DNA from: Erwinia persicina NBRC 102418
GTDB lineage: Bacteria; Pseudomonadota; Gammaproteobacteria; Enterobacterales; Enterobacteriaceae
NCBI RefSeq assembly: GCF_001571305.1
Contig: NZ_BCTN01000005.1
Coordinates: 1-64,000, forward strand
Length of the DNA stretch: 64,000 nt
Reading direction: 5' to 3'
Position numbers and translations under genes: made by a program. This document shows positions 41,984 to 50,952 of this stretch, in pieces (position 1 is the first letter of the stretch; every line of letters begins with the position of its first letter). Under the pieces are notes generated by a model. It did no database searches, was not told the origin of the DNA, and saw only the letters and a program-made list of their open reading frames with translations.

Positions 41984-44662
41984 TCAGAACCACTGGCCAA
42001 AACGGCGCATATAAAGGCGTTTCATGCCCTGAGTCACCAGGCAGTAGCCCAGCAGCGTCGCCAGCAGCCACGGGAAGTAGTTCCACGGTAGCGGCACCAG
42101 CCCGACGGCATGGCCCAGCGGTGAAAACGGGATCAGGATCCCCAGCGCCATCACCAGCCCGGTCATCAGCATCACCGGCAGGGCGGCGCGGCTCTGAATA
42201 AATGGAATTTTCTGCGTGCGCAGCATGTGCACCACCAGCGTCTGTGACAGCAGCCCTTCAACAAACCAGCCAGACTGGAACAGCGCCTGCGTTTCTACGC
42301 TGTTCGCCGCAAAGACATGCCACATCAGCCAGAAGGTGGTGATATCAAAAATCGACGAGGTCGGCCCCATCCACAGCATAAAGCGGCCAATATTTTTGGC
42401 GTCCCACTTGCGCGGCTTGCGCAGAAATTCTTTGTCCATTTTATCCCACGGCAGCGCCAGCTGGGACAGGTCGTACATCAGGTTCTGCAACAGCAGATGG
42501 ATCGCCATCATCGGCAGAAACGGAATGAAGGCGCTGGCCACCAGTACGGAAAAGACGTTGCCAAAGTTGGAGCTGGCAGTCATGTTCAGGTACTTGATGA
42601 TGTTGCCAAACGTCTCGCGCCCTTTGATCACGCCCTGTTCCAGCACCAGCAGGCTTTTTTCCAGCAGAATGATATCCGCTGACTCTTTGGCGATGTCGGT
42701 CGCGCTGTCGACGGAAATACCGACATCCGCCGCACGCAGCGCTGGCGCATCATTGATGCCATCGCCAAGGAAACCGACGGTGTGGCCATTGTGTTGCAGC
42801 ATCTGCAGCACGCGGGTTTTCTGCTGCGGGCTGAGGCGACAGAACAGCGTTCTCTCTTCCACCCTCCGTGCCAGTTCAGCGTCGTCCATACGCGCGATCT
42901 CACTGCCACACAGCGGCTCGCCGGCCTCCAGCCCCACGTCACGACAAATCTTAGCGGTGACAATGGCGTTATCGCCGGTCAGGATCTTCACCGTCACGCC
43001 CTGTTCATGCAGCGCGGCAATGGCCGCAGCCGCACTCTCTTTCGGTGGGTCGAGGAACGTCAGCAGGCCAGTAATGACCAGTTCACGTTCGTCGGCTGCA
43101 CTGATCTTAGAAGTAAGCGTGTGCTCACTCACCTGGCGCGTTGCCACCATCAGTACGCGGAAGCCCTGCTGGTTATAGCGCCCGGCCAGCTGGCGTAATT
43201 CCGCGCGACCCGCCTCATCCAGCGGACGGACTTCTCCCGCCTCCATCCGGTAAGCAGAAACCGCCAGCATCTCCTCGACCGCCCCTTTACAGATCAGGGT
43301 TTGCTGGCCTTCATCGGCCACCAGCACTGACAGGCGACGGCGCTCAAAATCAAAGGGCAGTTCATCAAGCTTGCGGTAGCGCCACAGTCCGCTGACCGCC
43401 GCATTCCCCTGGCAGTAACCTAAAACGGCGCGATCCATCAGGTTTCTGACCCCGGTCTGATGGCGGCTGTTCAGCCAGGCAAGCTGCAGAACGCGGTCAT
43501 CACTGTGGCCCTGCAGGTTGAGGTGCCCGGCAAGCAGGATTTTGTCCTGCGTTAACGTGCCGGTTTTATCGCTGCACAGGACATCCATTGCACCCAGATT
43601 CTGGATAGCATTCAGGCGTTTAACCACCACTTTGCGTTTCGACAGGGCAATCGCCCCTTTCGCCAGGTTGGAACTGACAATCATTGGCAGCATTTCTGGC
43701 GTCAGGCCGACGGCTACCGCCAGCGCAAACAGCAGTGCATCGCTCCAGTCGCCTTTGGTGTAGCCATTAATCAGCAGTACTACCGGTACCATCACCAGCA
43801 TAAAACGGATGAGCAGCCAGCTGACACTGTTGACGCCACGGTCAAAGGAGGTTTGTGGGCGCTCACCGACTAATGATTTTGCCAGTGACCCGAAGCAGGT
43901 CTGGCCGCCGGTGGCGACCACCACGGCCGTGGCGCTGCCGCTGGCCACGCTGGTGCCCATCAGGCAGATACCCGGCTGACTTAGCAGGTCCTGATCATCA
44001 ACGGCAGCAGGGTTGCGATGCAGCGGGCTGTGGCTGTCATATTTCTCCACGGGCAGGGCTTCTCCACTCAGCGCAGCCTGGCTGACGAACAGATCGCGTG
44101 AGGAGAGCAGCCGCACATCGGCGGGGATCATATCCCCCGCCGACAGCTGCACGATATCCCCCGGCACGACCTCCTGCAGCGGTACCTCCCTGCTGACCGC
44201 CTCACTGTCCGTATGACTGCGGCGCAGGACCGTTGCCGTGGTGCTGACCAGCGACTTCAGCGCTTCCGTCGCCTTATTGGTGCGGTACTCCTGCCAGAAA
44301 CGCAGCAGACCGCTGAGGCTAATCATCACCAGCATAATGGTAGCCCCGGTCAGGTCGGTCTCTTCACCGCGCCGCAGCGGCATGACATAGTCGGTAAACA
44401 CGCTGATGACGGCCAGCACCATCAGGATCCAGATAAACGGGTTATTGAAAGCCTGGAACAGCTGGATTAATGCGGCCGGCGCACGATCACTGGCGACCTG
44501 ATTCGGGCCGTATTGCGCTAAGCGTGCGGCCGCTTCTTCACGGGTCAGTCCCTGACGTTGAGTATTCAGATGAGCGAGGGTGTGATCCTGGCTCTGGGTG
44601 GCCGCGCTGGCGATAGCCAGCTCACGGGCCATTTTCAGGTGGGTCTGGTGCATTTTCATCAT
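41984..44662 (-). CDS. mgtA: Mg2+-importing P-type ATPase (MgtA/MgtB)
   Basis: This 892-residue protein is a P3B ATPase with ALSGEALPVEKYD (TGES-like position), the phosphorylation motif CSDKTGTLTQDK, LTGDNAIVTAKIC, GDGINDAPALRAADVG, and the ion-path segment AVAVGLTPEMLPMIV. It imports Mg2+ at low external concentration. AAGGAGCTGGC precedes the first of two adjacent ATGs. Its leader has a PhoP-like box and short ORFs, as in known mgtA genes, and a 30-residue membrane protein gene follows. MgtA and MgtB are hard to tell apart by eye. Confidence 0.95.
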   Translation of the reverse strand: MMKMHQTHLKMARELAIASAATQSQDHTLAHLNTQRQGLTREEAAARLAQYGPNQVASDRAPAALIQLFQAFNNPFIWILMVLAVISVFTDYVMPLRRGEETDLTGATIMLVMISLSGLLRFWQEYRTNKATEALKSLVSTTATVLRRSHTDSEAVSREVPLQEVVPGDIVQLSAGDMIPADVRLLSSRDLFVSQAALSGEALPVEKYDSHSPLHRNPAAVDDQDLLSQPGICLMGTSVASGSATAVVVATGGQTCFGSLAKSLVGERPQTSFDRGVNSVSWLLIRFMLVMVPVVLLINGYTKGDWSDALLFALAVAVGLTPEMLPMIVSSNLAKGAIALSKRKVVVKRLNAIQNLGAMDVLCSDKTGTLTQDKILLAGHLNLQGHSDDRVLQLAWLNSRHQTGVRNLMDRAVLGYCQGNAAVSGLWRYRKLDELPFDFERRRLSVLVADEGQQTLICKGAVEEMLAVSAYRMEAGEVRPLDEAGRAELRQLAGRYNQQGFRVLMVATRQVSEHTLTSKISAADERELVITGLLTFLDPPKESAAAAIAALHEQGVTVKILTGDNAIVTAKICRDVGLEAGEPLCGSEIARMDDAELARRVEERTLFCRLSPQQKTRVLQMLQHNGHTVGFLGDGINDAPALRAADVGISVDSATDIAKESADIILLEKSLLVLEQGVIKGRETFGNIIKYLNMTASSNFGNVFSVLVASAFIPFLPMMAIHLLLQNLMYDLSQLALPWDKMDKEFLRKPRKWDAKNIGRFMLWMGPTSSIFDITTFWLMWHVFAANSVETQALFQSGWFVEGLLSQTLVVHMLRTQKIPFIQSRAALPVMLMTGLVMALGILIPFSPLGHAVGLVPLPWNYFPWLLATLLGYCLVTQGMKRLYMRRFGQWF

Positions 44663-44774
44663 GCCAGCTCCTTGAATAAAGGTGTTTTACGCGCAGGCAC
44701 AGCACGCCTGCAGACGAGGATATTTTTCGGTTATTCAGTGGGAGGCAGGCGGACAGGACGACAGCAGGCAGGGA

Positions 44775-44837
44775 TCAGTTCAGGTTTATCCCCCTGTGGT
44801 CACACCGCAGCCTCTCTCGGGACGGAGGTTCTTTCAT
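44775..44837 (-). CDS. mgtL: MgtL-like leader peptide of the mgtA mRNA
   Basis: A 20-residue ORF with an excellent TAAGGA ribosome site starts at 44837, about 175 bases before mgtA. It begins MKEPPSRERLR, recalling E. coli MgtL (MEPDPTPLPRRRLK): acidic, then prolines, then arginines. Pro- and Arg-codon-dependent translation of MgtL controls mgtA transcription elongation. The ending differs from the E. coli peptide. Confidence 0.6.
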   Translation of the reverse strand: MKEPPSRERLRCDHRGINLN

Positions 44838-44863
44838 CGGGTGTTCCTTATGGCAAAAATATT

Positions 44864-44956
44864 TTATGCACGGGCAGCCAGGCGCAGAGACAAGCGGCGC
44901 AGGAAGAGTGCAAACAAAGGGGGGATGAAACAGCTCGGATTAAGGAGGTGAAACAT
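44864..44956 (-). CDS. possible second leader ORF in the mgtA mRNA
   Basis: A 30-codon frame from ATG 44956 to 44864 encodes a hydrophobic-basic peptide with FIPPLFALFLRRLSLRL. Its ribosome site (GGCGGG) is inside a GC hairpin, so translation may be conditional. It ends 26 bases before the MgtL-like start. The Pro-Pro and Arg-rich composition is reminiscent of Mg-responsive leaders. Confidence 0.35.
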   Translation of the reverse strand: MFHLLNPSCFIPPLFALFLRRLSLRLAARA

Positions 44957-45112
44957 AGCCCGCCGGTTTTCGGCAGGCTCACAACGGAGTGGGTCTGCCT
45001 TTATAACGTGTGAGTTACAGGGTGACTGTCCAATTGTGTGCTCCTGAAGTGAAAGTGCGGGAATTTTATGCCGGGAGGGAATCGTTGTAAACCACGCTGA
45101 TAGTTTCCTTCC

Positions 45113-45129
45113 TAAACCTTTTATCAACA
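45113..45129 (-). promoter_or_regulatory. PhoP box upstream of mgtA
   Basis: The minus strand reads TGTTGA-TAAAA-GGTTTA, matching the PhoP direct repeat (G/T)GTTTA-N5-(G/T)GTTTA with one mismatch. It lies about 450 bases before the mgtA ATG, consistent with a long 5' leader. Confidence 0.6.
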
Positions 45130-45449
45130 ACCTGGCGATACTTTTTAAGCATAAGTTGTCATAAATAAGCCAGAAGCAGTTGAAAATCGCGAATACTGGC
45201 GATTATTTAGCCAACAAACAGTATTTATCGCTGACAGAACACTGTAATTATGCGGTTTTGTAGTGATTCACGCCACCGTTCGTCGATTTCACCCTGCCAT
45301 CTGCCCGCAAATATCGCGTATCGAAAATTATCCTCTTTTCGGTCGCTGAATGCCCCTCCCCGGCGCTTTTTCACCATTGAATGCGGCTTTGGCTGTGCGT
45401 AAGATTCTTGTTACACCGTTTACAATCACATAAGAAATAAGAAACATTT

Positions 45450-46778
45450 ATGCAAGCTTCCATCGCGCCATCCACCGACACCGATCCGGACGCCACGCCC
45501 GTAAACTCACGCGGCAAAGTGGTGATCGCCTCGCTGGTCGGAACCGCTATCGAATTTTTCGATTTTTATATTTATGCGACGGCAGCTGTGATCGTCTTTC
45601 CGCATATCTTCTTCCCGCAGGGCGATCCGACGGTCGCCACCCTGCAGTCACTGGCCACCTTCGCTATCGCCTTTATTGCGCGCCCGATTGGCTCGGCCCT
45701 CTTTGGCCACTTTGGTGACCGCGCCGGGCGTAAAGTGACGCTGGTGGCTTCTCTGCTGACCATGGGGATTTCGACCGTGGCTATCGGTCTGCTGCCGGGC
45801 TACGACACCATTGGCGTCTTTGCGCCGCTGCTGCTGGCGCTGGCGCGCTTTGGCCAGGGTCTGGGCCTCGGCGGCGAATGGGGCGGTGCAGCCCTGCTGG
45901 CAACGGAAAACGCCCCGGCGAAAAAGCGGGCGCTGTACGGTTCGTTCCCGCAGCTGGGCGCGCCTATCGGCTTCTTCTTTGCCAACGGTACCTTCCTGCT
46001 GCTCTCCTGGCTGCTGACCGACGAGCAGTTTATGAGCTGGGGCTGGCGCGTTCCCTTTATCCTGTCTGCCGTGCTGGTACTGATCGGGCTGTATGTCCGC
46101 GTATCCCTGCACGAGTCGCCGGTATTCGCTAAGGTACAGAAAGAGAAAAAACAGGTCAAAGTGCCGATTGGCACCCTGCTGACGAAGCATCTGGGTACCA
46201 CCATTATCGGTACGTTCATTATGCTGGCGACCTATACGCTGTTCTACATAATGACCGTCTATTCCATGACCTACGGCACCACGGCGGCCCCAAATGGGCT
46301 GGGCATTCCCCGCAATACGTTCCTGTGGATGCTGATGGTGGCGGTGATTGGGTTTGGGATCATGGTACCGATTGCCGGGCTGCTGGCAGACCGTTTTGGT
46401 CGTCGTAAGACAATGATCGTCATCACCCTGCTGATTATCGGTTTTTCGATGGTGTTCCCGTCGATGCTGGGGTCCGGCGATCCGGTGCTGATCATGGCTT
46501 TCCTGATTTGCGGCCTGAGCGTGATGGGCCTGACGTTCGGCCCGATGGGTGCGTTACTGCCAGAGCTGTTCCCGACCGAAGTCCGTTATACCGGCGCGTC
46601 GTTCTCCTACAATCTGTCGTCGATTCTGGGGGCCTCCGTTGCGCCCTACATCGCTACCTGGCTGGCCCATAACTACGGCCTGTTCTACGTAGGCGTTTAT
46701 CTGGCTTCGATGGCCTGTCTGACGCTGATTGCGCTGATCCTCTGCAAAGAGACACGCGACGAATCGCTGTTTAACTGA
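45450..46778 (+). CDS. yhjE: YhjE, MFS metabolite:H+ symporter family protein
   Basis: This 442-residue transporter has twelve spans and is very close to E. coli YhjE: VASLVGTAIEFFDFYIYATA with one change, FGHFGDRAGRKVTLVASLL, LGLGGEWGGAALLATENAP and FGPMGALLPELFPTEVRYTG. It belongs to the metabolite:H+ symporter group (like ShiA and ProP). The substrate is unestablished. It marks the left edge of the yhjE-bcs syntenic block. Confidence 0.94.
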   Translation: MQASIAPSTDTDPDATPVNSRGKVVIASLVGTAIEFFDFYIYATAAVIVFPHIFFPQGDPTVATLQSLATFAIAFIARPIGSALFGHFGDRAGRKVTLVASLLTMGISTVAIGLLPGYDTIGVFAPLLLALARFGQGLGLGGEWGGAALLATENAPAKKRALYGSFPQLGAPIGFFFANGTFLLLSWLLTDEQFMSWGWRVPFILSAVLVLIGLYVRVSLHESPVFAKVQKEKKQVKVPIGTLLTKHLGTTIIGTFIMLATYTLFYIMTVYSMTYGTTAAPNGLGIPRNTFLWMLMVAVIGFGIMVPIAGLLADRFGRRKTMIVITLLIIGFSMVFPSMLGSGDPVLIMAFLICGLSVMGLTFGPMGALLPELFPTEVRYTGASFSYNLSSILGASVAPYIATWLAHNYGLFYVGVYLASMACLTLIALILCKETRDESLFN

Positions 46779-46787
46779 GCCACTGCG

Positions 46788-46813
46788 GGCCGACCCAAAA
46801 GAAGGTCGGCCCT
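46788..46813. terminator. bidirectional hairpin between yhjE and yhjG
   Basis: GGGCCGACC (46788-46796) pairs with GGTCGGCCC (46805-46813) around an A-rich 8-base loop. The stem and A-rich loop nearly repeat those at 1333-1357. Confidence 0.75.
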
Positions 46814-46839
46814 GCAGGCGTAACGGACCGTCCCGCGCA

Positions 46840-48897
46840 CTATTTCCCGTTTTTCATCTGCTGCAACACGCGCGTGCACTGATTATCGTCGTTATCACTC
46901 GGCGAGACCAATGCCAGCAGCGCCGCAGCAGGCCCGACGACCGCACCCAGCGCGACCGCTGCCGCACCGCGTGCGATCAGCGGACCCGGTTTCACGCCGG
47001 CATCCGGATTTTTAAAGGTGCCGCGCACGTACAACGGTGAACGCAGGGTGACAATCCTGATGCCCTTACTGTCAGGGTTAATCGACAGATCCAGACGCTC
47101 GTTAGCAAAATTGGCCGTGCCGGTGATGTTGATAATCGCGTTTTCCGTGTCAAACACAAACAACCGCGACGTGGCCAGACCGTTTTTCACGTCCAGGTTC
47201 GCCGCCGCGCAGTTTATTCTCACCTCATCATCACCAAACAGTTTACCCACCACATAATTGCCCACGTTCAGGCCAACGATTTCCATCAGGCTGCGGCTGA
47301 TCAGGCCATTATTCATCAGCAGTTTCAGATCGCCATTGCTGGTCGCCAGCAGGTCAGCCACCGAATTCCCGCGCCCGCTCAGGGTGGCATCACCGTTCAG
47401 CTGGCCCAGCGCGCTCTGCATCGCCTCAACGCCCGGGAACAGCTGGCGCAGCTTGAGCTTACGGGCATGAAGGTCAATACGTCCCTGCATGGGCGCTTTT
47501 TTGCCCTCAAGACGAACACTGGCATTCAGGCTGCCTCCGGCCATGCCAAAGCTCAGCGGATCCAGACGCAGCGTACCGTTTTTCAGTATCAGATGGGTGG
47601 AGAGATCGCTGATCGGCAGGGAACTGCTGTGTTCAATGCGGCGGCCTTTAAAGGTGACATCCGCGTCCATCACATCCCAACTTTTCGTGTCAAAGGTGTC
47701 ATGCGGAAGCACACGGTCAGCAGGCTGGGAGGACGACTCACCGCGTCCGGTCTTCGCTTTTGCGGTCTTTTCACTGCCTTTGCCTGAATCAACACCGATC
47801 AGCGGCCCGAGATCGGCCATACGCAGCTGGCGGGACTCCAGCGCTCCTTCCAGCGTTGGCCGGGGTTTGCCCTGGCTGTAGGTCAGGGTGCCGTGGATAT
47901 CACTGTCGCCGATATGCCCATTAAAGTTTTTATAGCGGAATACCGCTCCGCCCTTCTGCCGGAAGTGCGCGGTCAGATGGCCGTCGGTTTCATAAGGGGG
48001 GGTGTCCGGCAGCAGGACGCCGGTCAGGCCATACAGATTGGCCAGCGTATCCCCGGCGAAACGCAGGCGGATATCCACTCCGCCGAGATTCATCGGATCC
48101 TGCACTGTGCCCGCTAACCGTACACGGGTCGTGCCGTTACGCACATCGGCCTGCACGGGGAAGGGGGTGTTCTCACTGCGCAGCGACAACATGCCGCCCG
48201 TTTTGCCCTCTCCGCTGAGCTTTTCGTTGTTATAGGTGCCGCTGGCGCGCCAGCCGAAGACAAAGTCAGACGCTCCTTTTTGCCCGTCCTCCCCCCCGGC
48301 CAGCTGGTCATAGGGCACCGGTTTCCCCAGCGGATCAACGGCCACCTGTATATCGGCCTTATTCACTGCATCGCGGTAGCTGATGTGCCCCTGGTCAAAA
48401 ACAACGTTATCCAGGCGGAAAGACCAGGCGGATGGCTTATCCTCCCCCGGGTTCCCGCTGTCAGCGAGGGTAAATGTCCAGTTATTCTTGTGGTCAGCGG
48501 TCTGTACCAGCTTCGCTACCGGCTGTTGCAATTTAATCCACGGCAGGTAAACCTGCTTACCCAGCAGGGCCAGCGGTGAGAGCGTGGCGTCGATACGCGC
48601 CAGATGCAGCATCGTGACATCGGGGATTTCAGGGGGGTTGCCCAGCATAATATCCTGGGCATGAACATGCGGCCAGGGCACCCAACTGCGCCAGCCAGGC
48701 TCGTCACGGTGACGTTCCCAGGACACGCCCAGATCGCCACGAATGGCAAAGGGGCGATTAATTTCAGTGGAGACTTTCTGATTAATGGTGGGCTTCAGAC
48801 GATTCCAGTCAAAGGTGGCAATGACCAGGATCACCCCCACCACCAGCACCACCATTATCCCCACAATCCAGCTTATGATTTTCCCCGTACGCGACAT
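46840..48897 (-). CDS. yhjG: YhjG, AsmA-family inner-membrane-anchored protein
   Basis: This 685-residue protein matches E. coli YhjG closely: an N-terminal membrane anchor followed by ATFDWNRLKPTINQKVS, NRPFAIRGDLGVSWER, the C-terminal EIVGLNVGNYVVGKLFGDDE and TLRSPLYVRGTFKNPDAGVK. AsmA-like proteins span the periplasm and are tied to phospholipid transport and outer-membrane homeostasis. The C-terminal tail has a Cys (NQCTRVLQQMKN), as in E. coli. Confidence 0.94.
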   Translation of the reverse strand: MSRTGKIISWIVGIMVVLVVGVILVIATFDWNRLKPTINQKVSTEINRPFAIRGDLGVSWERHRDEPGWRSWVPWPHVHAQDIMLGNPPEIPDVTMLHLARIDATLSPLALLGKQVYLPWIKLQQPVAKLVQTADHKNNWTFTLADSGNPGEDKPSAWSFRLDNVVFDQGHISYRDAVNKADIQVAVDPLGKPVPYDQLAGGEDGQKGASDFVFGWRASGTYNNEKLSGEGKTGGMLSLRSENTPFPVQADVRNGTTRVRLAGTVQDPMNLGGVDIRLRFAGDTLANLYGLTGVLLPDTPPYETDGHLTAHFRQKGGAVFRYKNFNGHIGDSDIHGTLTYSQGKPRPTLEGALESRQLRMADLGPLIGVDSGKGSEKTAKAKTGRGESSSQPADRVLPHDTFDTKSWDVMDADVTFKGRRIEHSSSLPISDLSTHLILKNGTLRLDPLSFGMAGGSLNASVRLEGKKAPMQGRIDLHARKLKLRQLFPGVEAMQSALGQLNGDATLSGRGNSVADLLATSNGDLKLLMNNGLISRSLMEIVGLNVGNYVVGKLFGDDEVRINCAAANLDVKNGLATSRLFVFDTENAIINITGTANFANERLDLSINPDSKGIRIVTLRSPLYVRGTFKNPDAGVKPGPLIARGAAAVALGAVVGPAAALLALVSPSDNDDNQCTRVLQQMKNGK

Positions 48898-48959
48898 TCG
48901 TCGTCTCCTTGATAGCTATCCGTCTCTGCTAAAGATAGTCGAGACGACAGCACATGGCA

Positions 48960-49733
48960 TCAGACGAGGGTCAACGGCAGGGTCTCCAGCTGATCAAACG
49001 GCATGGGTCGGGCAAAGAAGTAGCCCTGAGCGGCACAGGCCGGGGAGTTACGAACCTGCTCCCACTCCTCTTCGGTTTCCACCCCTTCAACAATCACACC
49101 TTTGCAGTAGCGATTGATCAGCGCCAGTAACATACCAAACAGGTTGCGACCTTCTTCACTTTCACGCAGCAGGATAAACAGCTCACGAGCGAGTTTGATA
49201 TAGTCATATTTCAGTTCGGTCAGCGCGGAAAAGTTCGCCATACCGGAGCCAAAATCGTCCAGCCACAGGGGGCCCAGTTCAGGCATCTGGGCGATGATCA
49301 CTTCCTGCGGTAAGACATGGTGCTCAACCAGCTCAAAACGCACCCAGGGGCAGCGCGCAATCAGCTGACGAACGGTACTGTCGTGCTGGATAGCCAGCAG
49401 CGTTGGCCCGTCGATATTGACCGAAGCCACCATATTCGTGCTGACAAATTTTCTTTCCCATCTGGCCAGCAGCGTTAGCTGCTCGGCCACAATATGCAGA
49501 CGTTGAGGGATCTCAAGCGTCGCAAAATATAGCTCCGGCGATACTCTCTGACTCGGGGCGGCCGGGTGGAACACCGCCGTGAGCAACTCAATTGCCATCA
49601 GGCTACCGTTAACCCGGTAAATGGGCTGGAAGTTATAGGAACGCTGGCACTGCTGCCACCAGGCAGGTTCTTTAAGCTGCTCTTGTTCGACAATGGCGTT
49701 CGGTAACCGGTGACTGAGGCTATTCAGCACCAT
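48960..49733 (-). CDS. pdeH: PdeH, c-di-GMP phosphodiesterase (EAL domain)
   Basis: About 257 residues, all EAL domain. It shows AIELLTAVFHP (the EAL position), ASVNIDGPTLLAI, LVEHHVLPQ, the catalytic DDFGSGMANFSALTEL, YDYIKLARELF, and EGVETEEEW. It hydrolyses c-di-GMP and is the main phosphodiesterase keeping motile E. coli cells at low c-di-GMP. The ATG at 49733 (AAGGGT ribosome site) is chosen over a frame extending 45 codons upstream. Its place beside cellulose genes is as in E. coli. Confidence 0.92.
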   Translation of the reverse strand: MVLNSLSHRLPNAIVEQEQLKEPAWWQQCQRSYNFQPIYRVNGSLMAIELLTAVFHPAAPSQRVSPELYFATLEIPQRLHIVAEQLTLLARWERKFVSTNMVASVNIDGPTLLAIQHDSTVRQLIARCPWVRFELVEHHVLPQEVIIAQMPELGPLWLDDFGSGMANFSALTELKYDYIKLARELFILLRESEEGRNLFGMLLALINRYCKGVIVEGVETEEEWEQVRNSPACAAQGYFFARPMPFDQLETLPLTLV

Positions 49734-49937
49734 TATTGTGACCCTTTTTATGTGAGACCGCCTACATATGGCATCCCGTGTTGCAAGTATCGACAGCGTC
49801 CCTGAGAACTTTACCCATCCCGCAGCCACGAAAATGTCACCCATGGTAACAAACGTGTGGTATTTCAATCGCTAAAACAGGCATAACTTAGGGCGTTTTA
49901 TCAGCAGTTGGCGGGGAATAAACTGACATCACAATAA

Positions 49938-49958
49938 ATTTAAAACGTCGTTTTAAAT
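49938..49958. promoter_or_regulatory. KdgR-like operator upstream of kdgK
   Basis: ATTTAAAAC (49938-49946) and GTTTTAAAT (49950-49958) form a perfect 9-bp inverted repeat with a 3-base centre, close to the KdgR pattern (GAAAC-N3-GTTTC with AT-rich flanks). It lies 55 bases before the kdgK start. Confidence 0.6.
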
Positions 49959-50013
49959 CGTTGACTGTTTTCTTCTGCAGGGCGAGACTAAGGACAGATT
50001 TCTTATTGAGCGA

Positions 50014-50952
50014 ATGACCATGACGCAACAGAAACTGGCCGTGATCGGCGAATGTATGATTGAACTCTCCCAGCAGGGCCGCGACATGAGCCGGGGGTTT
50101 GGCGGGGACACCCTGAACACGGCCGTGTATGTCGCGCGCCAGGTCCCGCAGCAGGCACTGCGCGTTGATTATGTCACCGCGCTGGGCGTTGACAGCTTCA
50201 GCCGCGAGATGATGGCCGCCTGGCAGAGCGAAGGACTGCACACCGACCTGATCCAACAAAGGGAGGATAAACTGCCCGGACTGTATGTGATCGAAACCGA
50301 TCCGCAGGGGGAACGTACCTTTTACTACTGGCGCAACGACGCCGCCGCACGTTACTGGCTGGAGGGGGAACGCGCGGAAGCAATCTGCCGTCAGCTGGCC
50401 CACTACGATTATCTCTACCTGAGCGGCATCAGCCTGGCGATTCTCACTGTCCCGGCGCGGGAAAAATTGTATGCGCTGCTCGCCGCCTGTCGTGCTAACG
50501 GCGGGAAAGTCATCTTCGATAATAATTATCGTCCGCGCCTGTGGCAGAGTCATGACGAAGCCCGGACGGCCTACCAGGCAATGCTCTCCTGCACCGATAT
50601 CGCCTTCCTGACGCTGGATGATGAAACCCTGCTGTGGGGGGACGCGCCAGTGGCAGAGGTGATCGCCCGCACACAGCAGGCGGGTGTCAGTGAAATTGTG
50701 ATCAAACGCGGGGCCGACGCCTGCCTGGTGGCCAGCGGCAAAGCCCCGCTGCTGGAGATCCCGGCCGTTCGTCTGCCGCCGTCAGCCGTGGTGGATACCA
50801 CCGCTGCCGGGGACTCCTTCAGTGCGGGCTATCTGGCTGTGCGTCTCACCGGCGGCAGTCCAGCAGATGCCGCGCGACGCGGGCACCTGACGGCCAGTAC
50901 GGTGATCCAGCATCGCGGTGCGATTATTCCTCTGGCGGCGATGCCGGACTGA
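50014..50952 (+). CDS. kdgK: 2-keto-3-deoxygluconate kinase
   Basis: This 312-residue sugar kinase of the PfkB/ribokinase family is close to E. coli KdgK: KLAVIGECMIELSQQG, GFGGDTLNTAVYVARQVP, ERTFYYWRNDAAARYW, IFDNNYRPRLW and the catalytic signature DTTAAGDSFSAGYLAVRL. It phosphorylates KDG to KDPG, feeding the Entner-Doudoroff aldolase, and serves pectin, alginate and hexuronate breakdown. A KdgR-like palindrome precedes it. Its 3' end overlaps the convergent alginate-lyase-like gene by 29 bases. Confidence 0.95.
   Translation: MTMTQQKLAVIGECMIELSQQGRDMSRGFGGDTLNTAVYVARQVPQQALRVDYVTALGVDSFSREMMAAWQSEGLHTDLIQQREDKLPGLYVIETDPQGERTFYYWRNDAAARYWLEGERAEAICRQLAHYDYLYLSGISLAILTVPAREKLYALLAACRANGGKVIFDNNYRPRLWQSHDEARTAYQAMLSCTDIAFLTLDDETLLWGDAPVAEVIARTQQAGVSEIVIKRGADACLVASGKAPLLEIPAVRLPPSAVVDTTAAGDSFSAGYLAVRLTGGSPADAARRGHLTASTVIQHRGAIIPLAAMPD

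Noticed and set aside
45015-45095. GTTTA copies near 45090 as a second PhoP box
   Set aside because: The spacing (25 bases start to start) is not the 11-base repeat; only the site at 45113-45129 fits.
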